A model generated the notes under the pieces. That model saw only the letters and a list, made by a program, of their open reading frames with translations, did no database searches and had not been told where the DNA came from. Below are positions 1-10,588 of a stretch of 64,000 nucleotides of DNA, in pieces. The first letter of the stretch is position 1, and every line of letters begins with the position of its first letter. The position numbers were made by a program, and so were the translations under genes. The DNA is from Vesta saturnalis (taxonomy: Eukaryota; Arthropoda; Insecta; Coleoptera; Lampyridae), in assembly GCA_036346205.1 (NCBI GenBank), contig JARFJB010001495.1, positions 1,030,001-1,094,000 on the forward strand, read 5' to 3'.

Positions 1-394
1 TGCACACGCACAAGCACAGGCACAAGCACACGCACACGCACACGCACACGCACGCGCACGTGTACGCACACACCCACGTGCACACGCACACGCACACGCA
101 CACGCACACGCACACGCACACGCACACGCACACGCACACGCACACGCACACGCACACGCACACGCACACGCACACGCACACGCACACGCACACGCACACG
201 CACACGCACACGCACACGCACACCACACGCACACGCACACGTACACACACACGCACACGCACACGCACACGCACACGCACACGACACACGCACACGCACA
301 CACACACGCACACGCACACGCACACGCCCACGCCCACGCACACGCACACGCACACGCACACGCACACGTACACACGCACACACCCAGACATCAT
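1..394. repeat. (CACACG)n microsatellite array
   Basis: A nearly pure hexamer array (CACACG), with interruptions near 222-245 and 283-300 and CACGCC variants near 326-340. It is cut by the left window edge. Alternating purine-pyrimidine runs of this kind can adopt Z-DNA; that is general knowledge, not shown here. The His-Thr open frame across it is repeat translation, not a gene. Confidence 0.97.
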
Positions 395-505
395 GGCCGA
401 TCTTGGTGAAACTTGGCCGAAAGTTGTAAAATGAGCTAATAAGTAGATTTAGCGATAGTGAAAAAAAGTAAATTGCATGGCCTTCTGTATCTACATATGT
501 ATATG
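395..505 (-). repeat. Flank module of a microsatellite-bearing dispersed repeat, copy 1
   Basis: About 110 bp that follow the array here and recur almost base for base after the second array (1795-1905); diverged versions occur on the opposite strand at 34670-34780. The shared core includes GCCGATCTTGGTGAAACTTG and GATTTAGCGATAGTGAA. This copy stops at about 505, where transposase-derived sequence begins, instead of continuing to the GGTTGGAAGGT end seen at 1909-1919. It is therefore truncated or was broken by an insertion. Confidence 0.85.
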
Positions 506-1031
506 TTAGATGAAAATCCTCATGAAGTTACTATTGCCGGACTTCAACATCGCTTCACGGTAAATGTTTGGGTCGGGATTATCGGAGACAGTCTCATTGG
601 AACCCAAATTTTTAATGGCGTCTTAAACGCCGAAATGTACAAACAATTCTTGGAAGAAGATTTAACAGCATCGATTGAAGATATTCCCTTAATTGCCCGT
701 CAAAACGTGTGGTATTTGCAAGATGGGTCTTCTGCACACTACAGGCGTGTTGTAACGGAGTTTTTGCACAGAAAATTTACCACTCGATGGATAGGACCTG
801 TACACTGGCCGTCCAGATCACCAGATCTCACACATTTATCTGTGGGGCCATGTTAAGCCGTTAGTGTACGGGCAGAGTAACCCATCTTCAAGAGAAAAAT
901 TCATTGAACGAATTTTTGATGCACTTACCAACCTTCGTGATAATTTCGCAAATATCGAATGGAAAAGAGAACTGCGAAGGCGTGTGGCATTATGTGCGGA
1001 GGTCGGTGGATCTCATTTTGAACAACTGTAA
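506..1031 (+). pseudogene. Mariner-like (DDE, IS630/Tc1/mariner superfamily) transposase, 3' fragment
   Basis: Encodes the C-terminal half of a cut-and-paste transposase of the type common in insect genomes. The frame opens with a DENPH motif, close to the first catalytic Asp region, then NVWVGIIGD, then the second catalytic region (LQDGSSAH), RWIG and SPDLT. At about 828-836 a small deletion of roughly 7 bases shifts the frame and removes the expected third catalytic Asp. The next frame then resumes with LWGHVKPLVYG and runs to a stop at 1029-1031. The N-terminal DNA-binding half is absent, replaced by the repeat module ending near 505. The copy is dead. The superfamily assignment is firm; the subfamily is not. 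Confidence 0.85.
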
Positions 1032-1376
1032 CCATTTTTGTTTGTCACATCGTTATTTTATGCGTATTTTTGTGCTATGTTGTGATCTTGTTAATTCGTC
1101 AATGAAAATTGTTATTAAAGGTTTTGTTTTATGATGATTTTAGGACTTAAGTAGCTGTTAAGAGTATTCTTTTTACATTTTTTTTTCAACCGCCCATGTC
1201 TCCTTAGGGGTTAGGAATAGGGAAAAATTTCACATAAACATTTTTGCATAAAACTGTTCAAAGAATACGTATACAAATTCTTCATAGTTCCCCCACGGAC
1301 ATCCTACATAATTATAATTCTTTTAGGTAGTACGCTGATGTTTTCGTTCTGGAGTTATCGTGGATTCCAACATACA
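1032..1376. other. Non-coding; proximal part of the microsatellite-bearing repeat
   Basis: No gene seen. The stretch TTCTGGAGTTATCGTGG at 1348-1364 matches the segment beside the array site in the array-free relative near 34802-34818 (opposite strand). The right part of this interval therefore belongs to that repeat; the left part is unassigned. Confidence 0.6.
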
Positions 1377-1461
1377 TTTACACGCACACACAGACACACA
1401 CGCACGCAGGCACGCACGCACGCAGACGCACACGCACACGCACACGCACACGCACACGCAC

Positions 1462-1493
<32 letters not shown>

Positions 1494-1596
1494 GCACGCG
1501 CACGTGTACGCACACCCACGTGCACACGCACACGCATACGCACACGCACACGGCCACGGACACGCACACGCACACGTACGCGCACTCGCAGGCGCT

Positions 1597-1627
<31 letters not shown>

Positions 1628-1727
1628 GCACGCGCACGTGTACGCACACCCACGTGCACACGCACCCGCATACGCACACGCACACGCACACGGACATGCA
1701 CACGCACACGCACACGCACACGCACAC

Positions 1728-1783
<56 letters not shown>

Positions 1784-1794
1784 CCCAGACATCA
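1377..1794. repeat. (CACACG)n / (CA)n compound microsatellite
   Basis: Compound array: CACACG hexamers, a duplicated block with GCGCACGTGTACGCACACCC (about 1498-1517 and 1630-1649), then pure (CA)n at 1732-1775. The internal duplication shows that the array grew by segmental as well as single-unit slippage. Open frames on both strands (His-Thr, Cys-Val) are artefacts of the repeat. Confidence 0.95.
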
Positions 1795-1919
1795 TGGCCG
1801 ATCTTGGTGAAACTTGGCCGAAAGTTGTAAAATGAGCTAATAAGTAGATTTAGCGATAGTGAAAAAAAGTAAATTGCATGACCTTCTGTATCTACATATG
1901 TATATATAGGTTGGAAGGT
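1795..1919 (-). repeat. Flank module of the microsatellite-bearing repeat, copy 2, with terminal GGTTGGAAGGT
   Basis: Near-identical to 395-505 but continues to GGTTGGAAGGT (1909-1919), the reverse complement of the ACCTTCCAACC end found at 23502, 34608 and 48982. This end is the family's most constant landmark, so the repeat terminates here. Confidence 0.85.
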
Positions 1920-3315
1920 AGAAATTATTTTTCACATAGCTTTTACGTTTAAAAAGAATTACCGCCGGTTTATCCGAATTTGCATATGAACACGTAAATA
2001 TCCAACAGCTGCTTCTGTAGGTATCTACCAAAATTGCATTCACATGAAATATAAAAATTCTACTTTCAAATCATTTCATTTTCATTCCGTTTAATTTAAA
2101 ATAATTTTGTTTGGATTGATTTCAAGTTTATATCAAACATGTATGTGCATGATTTGCAAATTACCGAGTCTCTGTGTACATAAAACAGTTAATTTAAAAA
2201 ACAGTTTATACATAACTACTAATATTAAATGTAAATATTTAATTAATGAAATAATTTAGATATCGAGCTACTCAGGTAAACTTTTCAACCACTGTATAAT
2301 ATTATATTATTCACTGGTTCTAATTATTAGATTCATTTCGTCTATAACTAATTTTAACTTTTTAAAGAGTTAATAAAGCATATATGCTCATTTAGGGAGA
2401 TACTTGTTATCTATAAGGAATAATTGGCAAATTTCAATATTTACTTTATAAATTTGTTAACATGCAAATTTTGGTAATTATTATTCAGGTATCAATTCGA
2501 ATCATTATCTAACGTTCAAAACTAATTATGAAGTCTACATTCAACATTTTAATGAAATGACATCAAAATGATATATTTAACGTGAAGGGTAACTAGTAGT
2601 TATAATTAGTTTACTAGATTCATAACATTATGTAATTAATTTTTTTTAATTTGTTTTACTTTAACTAAATACTTGATTTGCTGCATAATTTATTATTTGA
2701 CATATTTCCCTAGTTTCATATACAGTAAATTTTAACTGTTTCAATATTCACGAAAAAAACTGCAAAAATTATTTGCACACATTTGGAGAGGTGTGCCAGT
2801 TCTAATAACATAGCAAAAAAAAAATAATTCTATTTCGTATTTAAATAATTACCCTAGAAAATAAATCAAATTTAGTAAATAGGTTTTTTAATTGGTTTTT
2901 TGTAAGAAACATCCTAGTGGGGAAATGTATTCATTTCTATGCAACGATTTCGTTTACGGTGGTAAATATTAGCTATTTGGATCACTAGTCCAAAAACGAT
3001 AGTTACGCAAGTATGAGGAGAAGTAGTTTCTGCATGTGGTGTGAATCAAGTACGACATTTTTCTAGTGAGACATGTATTAATTATTTTTCCTAAACCATA
3101 TTATTTTTGGCGATCGTTCTGAAATCATTATCAATTAAAGGCAATTCCACGAAAAAACTGATGCACGTCATACATTTATTTAGCTACCATCAAATTATTC
3201 ATGCTACTATTTGGTATGTTCCCATGACTGAAAAGGAGATTGAAACAATCTAGAACGTTGGTATTACTTACATAAATTAATGACATGCAACTGAACGTAC
3301 ATAATAGCATCTATG
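1920..3315. other. AT-rich unassigned DNA
   Basis: No coding frame, repeat or element end recognised. The composition is strongly AT-rich with short poly-A and poly-T tracts. Confidence 0.6.
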
Positions 3316-5255
3316 CAGGGATTCCCCAAGTGGTCGATATCGACCCCTTGGGGTCGAAATCGTTTTCCCAGGGGTCGACATAAACGAAAACTGATTTTGG
3401 GGGTCGACGAGGTCTAAAAATCGACCCCTATTAATTAACGCAAGTTCTTATTTAAAACTTTCAAGATACTGTATCAGTTGTGTTAAGTGTACCAACTTGT
3501 TATAAGAATGACTAATATTCTAGTACGCATATACGCGATTTAACACGAACGAAATCATGATCAAGTTCAAGTCCAAACATGCTCCTTTTACTATATAACA
3601 AGCTTGCACTTCGTTGAAATTCGTTAGAACTTGAATGATAATACACTCACCTACCAATTTATTTCAAGAGATTACATAGTTAAATAAAGTGAATTAAAAT
3701 AAAATGATTGAAAAAGAATTTACAAAGTGCTGGCAATGAGGCTCTGTTGTTAGGATATGTTCGATATATTAAAGATGAAAATATGTGCCAAGAACTGCTT
3801 TTTGCTGCATATTTAGAGACTGATACCAGAATCGATTTTTCCGGCCGTGGAACGTTTTTTTTTCCGACAAAGCTATTCCATGGTAGAACGTTGTTTCTGT
3901 TGTGACTGCTGGTGCACTATCTATGGTTGGTCGTCATCGTGGTTTTATAGCTTACTTAAAGCGACTACTGCCTGAGATACTGGTCATTCACTGCGTGATT
4001 CACAGACAGCATTTAGTAGCAAAAAATCAGAGTCCTAGATTGCACCAGTCTTTACAATATGTTATAAATGCTGTCAACAAGATTCGAAGCAATTCTTTGA
4101 ACTCTCTGTTATTTGCTCAGCTACGTGAGGAAAACGGCGAAGTCTTTACTCGGTTACTTCTGCACACTGAAGTTCACTGGCTGCCAAGAGGCTCTTGCTT
4201 AGCAAGCTTTTCAGCTATTTTTGAATCTGTGTTGGAGTTTATACAAGAAAAGATCCAAAATTGAAAGAAAATCTGAACAATTGTAAAACAGATATTTATT
4301 ACTTGACTGATATCTTTGGTATGTTTAACAAAGTTAATTTGCAGCTGCAGGGTGACGATCTCAACTTGATTAAAACAAAATCATTAATATTGTACTTAGT
4401 GGGTAAACTTATCCTTTATAAACAAAATTTAAGCAGAAAAGAATATTCACAGTTTTCGCATTTGTCAAAATTTCCAGAAATGCTTCAAGGCGATGTTATT
4501 TTATCATATGTCACTCACTTGGACGCATTACACAAGGATTTTACTAAGAGGTTTGAGGATCTCTTAAATTTACAAATTCCTCAATGGATAATAGATACGT
4601 TCAATATCACAGCCATGGAAGAAGCCAATGTAATAATGCAAGAAGAGTTGATCACTATCAGCACAGACGAGGAGCTTGAGCAGAAGTTCAACCAAGGCTA
4701 TCAGAAGTTCTGTTTGCAGCGCAACATTGCGGAATATTGCTGAAAAATACCTTACCGCTTTTCCATCATCATACCTAGTCGAAAAAGGCTTCAGTGTGAT
4801 TACAAACATTTTGACAAAACAAAGAAACCGTTTTAAAATCAACGAACGCGGAGATTTAAGGCTGCAACTCACCAATATTGAACCAGATTTAGCTAGATTG
4901 GTAGAAAGTCACCAGGTTCATCCATCACACTGAATTTTTTACTTTGCGATTTTAATGTTTTTTTTGAAAAAGTCATTACCTACTTAAGTATTTTTACGTA
5001 ATTTGTATTAATAATTATTAATTACTCTCGATATTTACTGAATTTTATGTCTATTTATTTTGTTAAATTTTGATGAGAAAATGATATCAAGTTTACTCAC
5101 TTCGCCAACCGCAAAGTTTTTAAATTGGTGAGTATTTTTTTTCAATAGGAAAAAACTAGAGATAGGATTTTTAAATTTATTTGGCTATGGGGGTCAGAGG
5201 TATCAGTTCATTTTCAAAAAGGGGTTTCTGGCCCAAAATACTTTGGGAATCCCTG
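3316..5255 (+). mobile_element. hAT-superfamily DNA transposon (Buster-like), with TIRs and TSD
   Basis: The left end CAGGGATTCCCCAAG (3316-3330) matches the reverse complement of the right end CTTTGGGAATCCCTG (5241-5255). The flanks show an imperfect 8-bp duplication: ATCTATG at 3309-3315 and ATCTATAG at 5256-5263, which fits the nnnTAnnn target preference described for Buster-type hAT elements. The left subterminal region contains nested palindromes (GGTCGATATCGACC, CGACCCCTTGGGGTCG), typical of transposase-binding regions. At about 1.94 kb it is short for an autonomous hAT, consistent with the missing 5' coding half. Confidence 0.88.
3706..4933 (+). pseudogene. hAT transposase remnant (ZBED/SCAND3-type)
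   Basis: Reads in at least four frames: an N-terminal piece (about 3708-3905, including a cysteine-glutamine ENMCQELLFAAYLETDT stretch), a middle piece with GRHRGFIAYLKRLLPE and HCVIHRQHL (3902-4260), a long piece from 4261 to 4740, and a C-terminal dimerisation-like piece ending at 4933 with FPSSYLVEKGFSVI. The LHTEVHWLPRG motif is characteristic of domesticated and transposon hAT proteins related to ZBED5 and SCAND3. At the usual first catalytic site (normally a D-G-A type motif) this copy reads TAGALSMVGR, so the Asp codon is replaced by Ala. The BED zinc finger and upstream region are missing. It cannot be an active transposase. Confidence 0.88.
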
Positions 5256-5689
5256 ATCTATAGCTTCGCATTTAAATATTGGCGTGATTTTGTACATACA
5301 TCTATTATTGCGCTCTGTTTATTTCTAAGACAATAGTTGTTTTACATATTTGAAAACTGCGCTGGGAACTGGCGAGGGAAATGTAACTTTCGCTCAGCAT
5401 TTTATGAGCTCTGTTGTGTGTCCAGTTTTAGAGATAGCTGTTAGTATGTTTTAAACATGTGTGCCTGTAATAATTTCATACAAAAAAAAGTACTTTCTTT
5501 GCCACTTCGCTCACAAATGGCGTTATTATGGGGATACTGAAGATGCTGTGCTGTAACCAACATCAAAAAGAGCTAGTACCGCAACATAGAAATTTCAAAT
5601 CTGGCAAAACCCTTACTTTAATTTAATTGCTGTTACTAAAGAATTACAGTATCTGACAATTAACCAAACAAAATCAATTTGCGCCTCAG
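5256..5689. other. Unassigned non-coding DNA
   Basis: Nothing recognised apart from the hAT target duplication at its left edge. Confidence 0.5.
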
Positions 5690-5935
5690 AATATTAAATC
5701 TGGGATATATCGCCGGATTCCCAAAACGCCCAGTTTATAATAATTGGTCCAAAGCGACAAACATGACGAAAAGGCCCACGACCATTTCGCCAACTGAGCT
5801 CATTCTGTCGATTTCAATATTCGACAATTACGCCGAATATGACCAAAACGCCGAGGATCATACCGCCGAATGCGATGCCAATTTCCCAAAACGCTGAATA
5901 CCAAAAACGCGGACACTATGACTTTATGGGTCAAA
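5690..5935. repeat. Degenerate short-unit repeat with core CCAAAACGCCGA
   Basis: Imperfect recurrences of ACGCCGAATATGACCAAAACG-like words (for example near 5708-5735, 5829-5855, 5862-5900 and 5902-5915). The same vocabulary returns at 31955-32110, so this is a dispersed low-copy minisatellite or a fragment of a repeat family, not a local slippage product. Confidence 0.65.
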
Positions 5936-6088
5936 AACGTTGAAATGTAGGACTAGATGCCGCCACCAGTTTTTTTTCTTATAGATTGGAGTTAAAAATA
6001 AACCTACTTGAAGGAAGAACGAAGATCTGTGCGTTATGTAGATGGATTTCATTGACTTATGTCAAATTAAATTCCTGGTAATGTGTAT

Positions 6089-7868
6089 CTATATGTATCT
6101 TCCGTCTGTTAAAAGGTCGCGTACGTACTTGTAGTGCAACACACTCTCTAACCATCTAACCATCGCCAGCCTTTTCATATCAGCATATCCTCTCTCTTCT
6201 TCCAGATCTTCTACCATCTTCACTCTTCTTCTACTTATATTACCCATACCTTCAACTGTCCCTTTAACTACGTATTTCAACTATTCTTTCTCAATACATG
6301 ACCAAGCCACATTCTCTTTTTTTTCAAAATAGTTTCATACAAAGATATTCCTTCTATCCTTTCCAAAACCTAATCCTGTCTGACCACATTGCACCATTCT
6401 TCTCCACATCCATATTTCCATAGCTTCCTTTTCTTATCTTTCTTTAAAGTTGTCCACGTTTCACACCCGTATAACATAATACTCCATACAAAACACTTTG
6501 CTATTCTTTTCCTTAGCCTCAAATCCACATTGCTACACAATATTCTACTTTTCTTTACAAACGCTTCTTTTGCCATTCCAATGCGCAACTTTATTTCTTT
6601 CCGCCTTCTCCTGTCATCAGTTATAGTGGTTCCCAGATATTTACAATTTTCAACCTGTTCCAGCATTTCACCTTTCACAAATATTATCATATTTTTAGCT
6701 TTCCCAATTCTCGTAACCTACGTCTGGTTTATGACTAATTCGTATTCCTTTTCCATATGTTCAAACTGTTTAATCAATATTCTTAGATCTTCTGTTTTTT
6801 TCTGTAAACTAGAGTGTATCGTCAGCAAACCGCATAGATTCAATTCTTTTTTCTCCAATATTTACGCCCTTATGACCTTTCCGACATTCTGAAACCATGC
6901 GTTCTGCATAAATATTGAATAAGGTCGGGGATAAAGAACATCCTTGTCTTACACCTTTTTCAAGTTCAAATCAATCCGTTCTGTTTTTGCCAACGCTCAA
7001 AGCTACCTGTTGCCCCATGCACAACCTGCTGAAAAGCCGTCTTGCTTTCCAGTCTACCTCCTTTTCTTTTAATATGTCCATCAGTTTATTCCACAAAACA
7101 TAATCAAATGCTGTTACCAGGTCAACGAAACATAAACTCAGACTCTTTTCTTTTTCAATATATCTTTCCCCTATTGATCTTAGACATCCAATCGTATCTC
7201 TTGTTCCCATTCCCCTTCTCAATCCGAACTGCTCTTCCGCTACATTTCTTCCATTTTCCCGTCAAGAATTTTATTCAGCACTCTTAACAATATTTTGGCA
7301 GCATGTCCTACCAGACTGATAATTATATGCTCACCGCATTTATTTGTACCTTTCTTCTTAGACAGAGGTATCATCGGTGTCTTCAGAAAACGCCAGCAGT
7401 TTTCCCTGATTTCATATCTTTCATTGCTCTTTCCACTTTCGGAAGCATAATGCTGGCTTCTATATTGTCAGCATACATTAAATCTTCTGTTTTTGTTTCA
7501 AGCAGCCGTCTATTCAGAATTTCTTTCTCATCTTTCAACATTGTTCCATTCTTGTCTTCCACCTGATTGCCAGTTCTTAATCTATCCCAGGTAATCCCTT
7601 TAATTCTGTTATAAACAATATCATTCCTTCCCATTTTATCAAGCTTTTCCATTTTATTGCGTTGATTTTCTAACCTCCTTTTTCTAGATTCATCAGTTCC
7701 TTTTCTCAAATCCGTATTTAGTTTTCGATGTTGTTTTCTTCCTTCATTAGTACTGATGTTTTTGTGCCTTCTTCTCTCTTCCATCTTTGCTATCATTTTC
7801 TGATTTATCCAAGGCTTCTTTGGTCTTACTCCTTTCTTATAACCAACTTTCATTTCAACTGCTTTCAT
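6089..7868 (-). pseudogene. RTE-type reverse transcriptase and C-terminal domain remnant
   Basis: From right to left on the minus strand: a basic linker with GVRPKKPWI (about 7868-7500), palm motifs with LCFVDLVTAFDYVLW (near 7110-7160) and a catalytic FADD motif at 6818-6829, then GEMLEQVENCKYLGTTI (6610-6680), a typical post-palm LINE motif, and LYGCETW. A basic tail ends DLLTDGRYI at 6089. FADD is an accepted variant of YADD, so the catalytic Asp pair survives, but several frameshifts and stops separate the blocks. The most similar known proteins are RTE-clade RTs. Confidence 0.85.
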
Positions 7869-7869
7869 T

Positions 7870-8596
7870 ATTCCCGTTTTAATCTTCCTCCATTTACGCT
7901 ATACATTCTCTTCATCTTGTGGTCACTTGAGATTCATTATATCGTCATCCATAAACTTTCCCACTTCTTCCTTATGTATAAATTTGCCTAAATTCCACTT
8001 TCTTTCTTTCTGTGCTCTTTTTACATTTTTAAGCCTAAATCTGATTTCCGCCATAAGTAGAACATCATCACTTTAAATATCTACCTCTGGCAATAGACAC
8101 GCCCGGTTAACTCCATTTCTATATCTATCATCTACAAGTATGAAATCTATTTGACTTCGGTAACGATCCCCAGGTGATTTCCAAGTATACAGTCCTCTTT
8201 TATGATTACTAAACCAGGTGTTAGCAACTATCGTTTTGTTTACTTTGCAAAAATTTACCATTCTATCGCCTCTCTCATTTCTGCATCCGTACGTGCCAAC
8301 TACACTTCCCTCTTTCCTATTTCCCACTACGGCATTCCATTCGCCTATTACTATTTTACAATAATCACCTTCTTCGATTTCGATTATACCTTCTATTCTT
8401 GCATAAACTTCTCCTTCCTCATCATCATGGTTTGTAGTTGGCATGTACACTTGAATCACTTTGGTTACACACCTGGAGAGTTCCTTATTTACAAGCAATC
8501 CCACTCCGTTTTTCCCTCTTTTTTCACCACTGAAGAACTTTGTACCATTACATATTTCCTCTCCCTCTTCTTCCCACCTTGCTTCATTAATTAGTT
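7870..8596 (-). pseudogene. LINE apurinic-like endonuclease domain remnant
   Basis: The minus-strand reading gives GVGLLVNKELSRCV, VIQVYMPT, IGEWNAVVG, the NTWF...YTWKSPG block and RSQIDFILVDDRYRN. These are the ordered motifs of the exonuclease-endonuclease-phosphatase fold found in RTE elements and in predicted 'craniofacial development protein 2-like' proteins. The final catalytic SDH motif reads SDD just after an in-frame stop (near 8070), so both the frame and the catalytic His are lost. The amino-terminal third is missing at the 8596 boundary. Downstream linker sequence continues into the reverse transcriptase. Confidence 0.8.
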
Positions 8597-8619
8597 CTTT
8601 ATAATGTAATGGTATGAAA

Positions 8620-8702
8620 TAAATAATTTTAATATAATTTTTTTAGATAATTAATCAACCCCTCTTCTAATAAGTTCATTACGAAACTAGGCAACATTTT
8701 AA
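8620..8702 (+). repeat. Internal piece of the GACCTTCCAACC dispersed repeat family
   Basis: AAATAATTTTAATAT, TTTTTTTAG, ATAAGTTCATTACGAAAC and AGGCAAC occur in the same order as in the copies at 23530-23610 and 49020-49090. The tandem array begins exactly where related copies have an AAAACAAAAACAATAA stretch, suggesting the array expanded from that A/C-rich seed. Confidence 0.7.
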
Positions 8703-10110
8703 AACACACAAACACACAAACACAAACACAAACACAAACACAAACACACAAACACACGGAAACACGGACACACGAACACGCGGACACACGGACACACGGA
8801 CACACGGACACACGGACACACAAACACACAAACACACAAACACAAAACTCACAAACACAAACACACAAAACACAAATACAAAATACACAAAACACAAACA
8901 CACAAACACACAAACCACAAACACAAACACACAAACACACAAACACACAAACACAACAAACACACAAACACACAACACACAAACACAACAAACACACAAA
9001 CACACAAACACACAAACACACAAACACACAAACACAAACACAAACACAAACACAAAACACAACACAAACAAAACACAAACACAAACAACACAAACACACA
9101 AACACACAAACACAAACACAAACACAACACACACAACACAAACACACAAACACACAAACACACAAAACACAACACACAAACACAAACACAAACACACAAA
9201 CACACAACACAAACACAAACACACAAAACACAACAAACACACAAACACACAAACACACAAACACACAAACACACAAACACACAAAACACAAAACACACAA
9301 ACACACAAACACACAAACACACAAACACAAAACACACAACACACAAACACAAACACACAAACACAAAACAAAACACACACACAAACACAAACACACAAAA
9401 CACAAACACAAAACACAAACACACAACAACAAACACACAAACACACAAACACAAACACAAACACACAAACACACAACACAATCAAACACAACACACACAA
9501 CACAAAACACACAACACACAAACACACAAAAACACAAACACACAAACACACAAACACACAAACACACAAACACACAAACACACAAACACAAACACACAAA
9601 CACACAAACACACAAACACAAACACACAAACACACAAACACACAAACACACAAACACACAAACACAACAAGCACACACAACACAAAACACACAAACACAC
9701 AACACAACACAAAACACAAACACACAAACACACAAAACACAACAAACACACAAACACACAAACACACAAACACACAAACACAACACAACACACAAACACA
9801 CAAACACACAAACACAAAAACACAAACACACACACACAACACAACACACACCACACACCACACACCACAACCCACACACCACACACCACACATCACACAC
9901 CACACACCACACACTACACACTATACACCACAACCCACACACCACACACCGCACACCGCATACCACACGCCACACACCAAACACCACACACCACACACCA
10001 CACACCACACACCACACGCCACACGCCACACACCACACACCACACACCACACGCCACACGCCACACGCCACACGTCGCACGCCACACGCCACACACCGCA
10101 CACACATTCA
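8703..10110. repeat. 1.4-kb compound tandem array: AACACACA 8-mers, CACACGGA 8-mers, CACACCA 7-mers
   Basis: Three zones can be read. 8703-8755 and 8820-9840 are mostly 8-base units AACACACA with 6-base AACACA variants. 8755-8820 is the 8-base unit CACACGGA, which differs from CACACAAA by two G-to-A changes. 9845-10100 is a 7-base unit CACACCA with ACGC variants toward its right end. Multiple Cys-Val-Phe open frames on the minus strand (up to 492 codons) are repeat translations. The unit lengths are set by eye. Confidence 0.95.
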
Positions 10111-10371
10111 GGGATCGTTGCCGATCTTGGAGAAACTGGTCGGACTCGTACTGTAAAAATTTCAGCTTGATAGGTTAATATGTTCATGAGCTATCGTTTA
10201 TACGACAGGACGGGCGAAGTTTTTGTTGTTTTAGAATTGGTAAGCCCTAAAACATGAAGGAAAGTGGCAATGTGTTTTATGTATTCTACATGAAAACGAT
10301 AAAAAAACAGTTTGGTAGACACGTGTTTTTCTTCATTCTGTATATTTCACAACTAATTCTTTACTCTAATG
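10111..10371. other. Non-coding; diverged flank module beside the array
   Basis: GCCGATCTTGGAGAAACTGG near 10120-10139 resembles the GCCGATCTTGGTGAAACTTG module that follows the arrays at 400 and 1800. The same repeat context therefore borders a third array. No gene seen. Confidence 0.55.
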
Positions 10372-10588
10372 CAGTGCTGTCCAACACGAGGCCCGCGGGT
10401 CGCATGCGACCCGCGACGTTACTGTTTGCGGCCCGCGTTAATCATAAAATACAAATAAAATAACGTGTGACGCCACCGGCGACGGATAGAAGGTCGCAGC
10501 GAAGTTACTGGAAATCGGACCGATCTTACTCGGTCACTCTCGAATATTCGGGAAGCTGCGCTATATATAAAGAGGTAGAGTCAAGCGG

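Larger units (their letters stand above)
6075..8596 (-). mobile_element. RTE/BovB-type non-LTR retrotransposon, 5'-truncated
   Basis: One LINE reads on the minus strand from endonuclease (right) to reverse transcriptase and C-terminus (left). The coding remnant begins near 8596, within the endonuclease, so the element is 5'-truncated, the usual outcome of aborted target-primed reverse transcription. The last coding stop is near 6089, followed by a short 3' tail rich in ATAGATAC-like words. The right boundary abuts a dispersed-repeat piece (8620-8702). No target duplication was identified with confidence. Confidence 0.85.

Noticed and set aside
60..434. 124-codon His-Thr open frame and similar frames at 1323-1835 and 32993-33695
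   Set aside because: Direct translations of (CACACG)n and (GTGTGC)n arrays; open in several frames on both strands with no other protein features.
6389..8594. Several plus-strand frames of 60-167 codons
   Set aside because: Antisense shadows of the minus-strand RTE-type LINE.
8629..10107. 492- and 411-codon Cys-Val-Phe frames on the minus strand
   Set aside because: Translation of the AACACACA/CACACCA tandem array; overlapping frames are all open.
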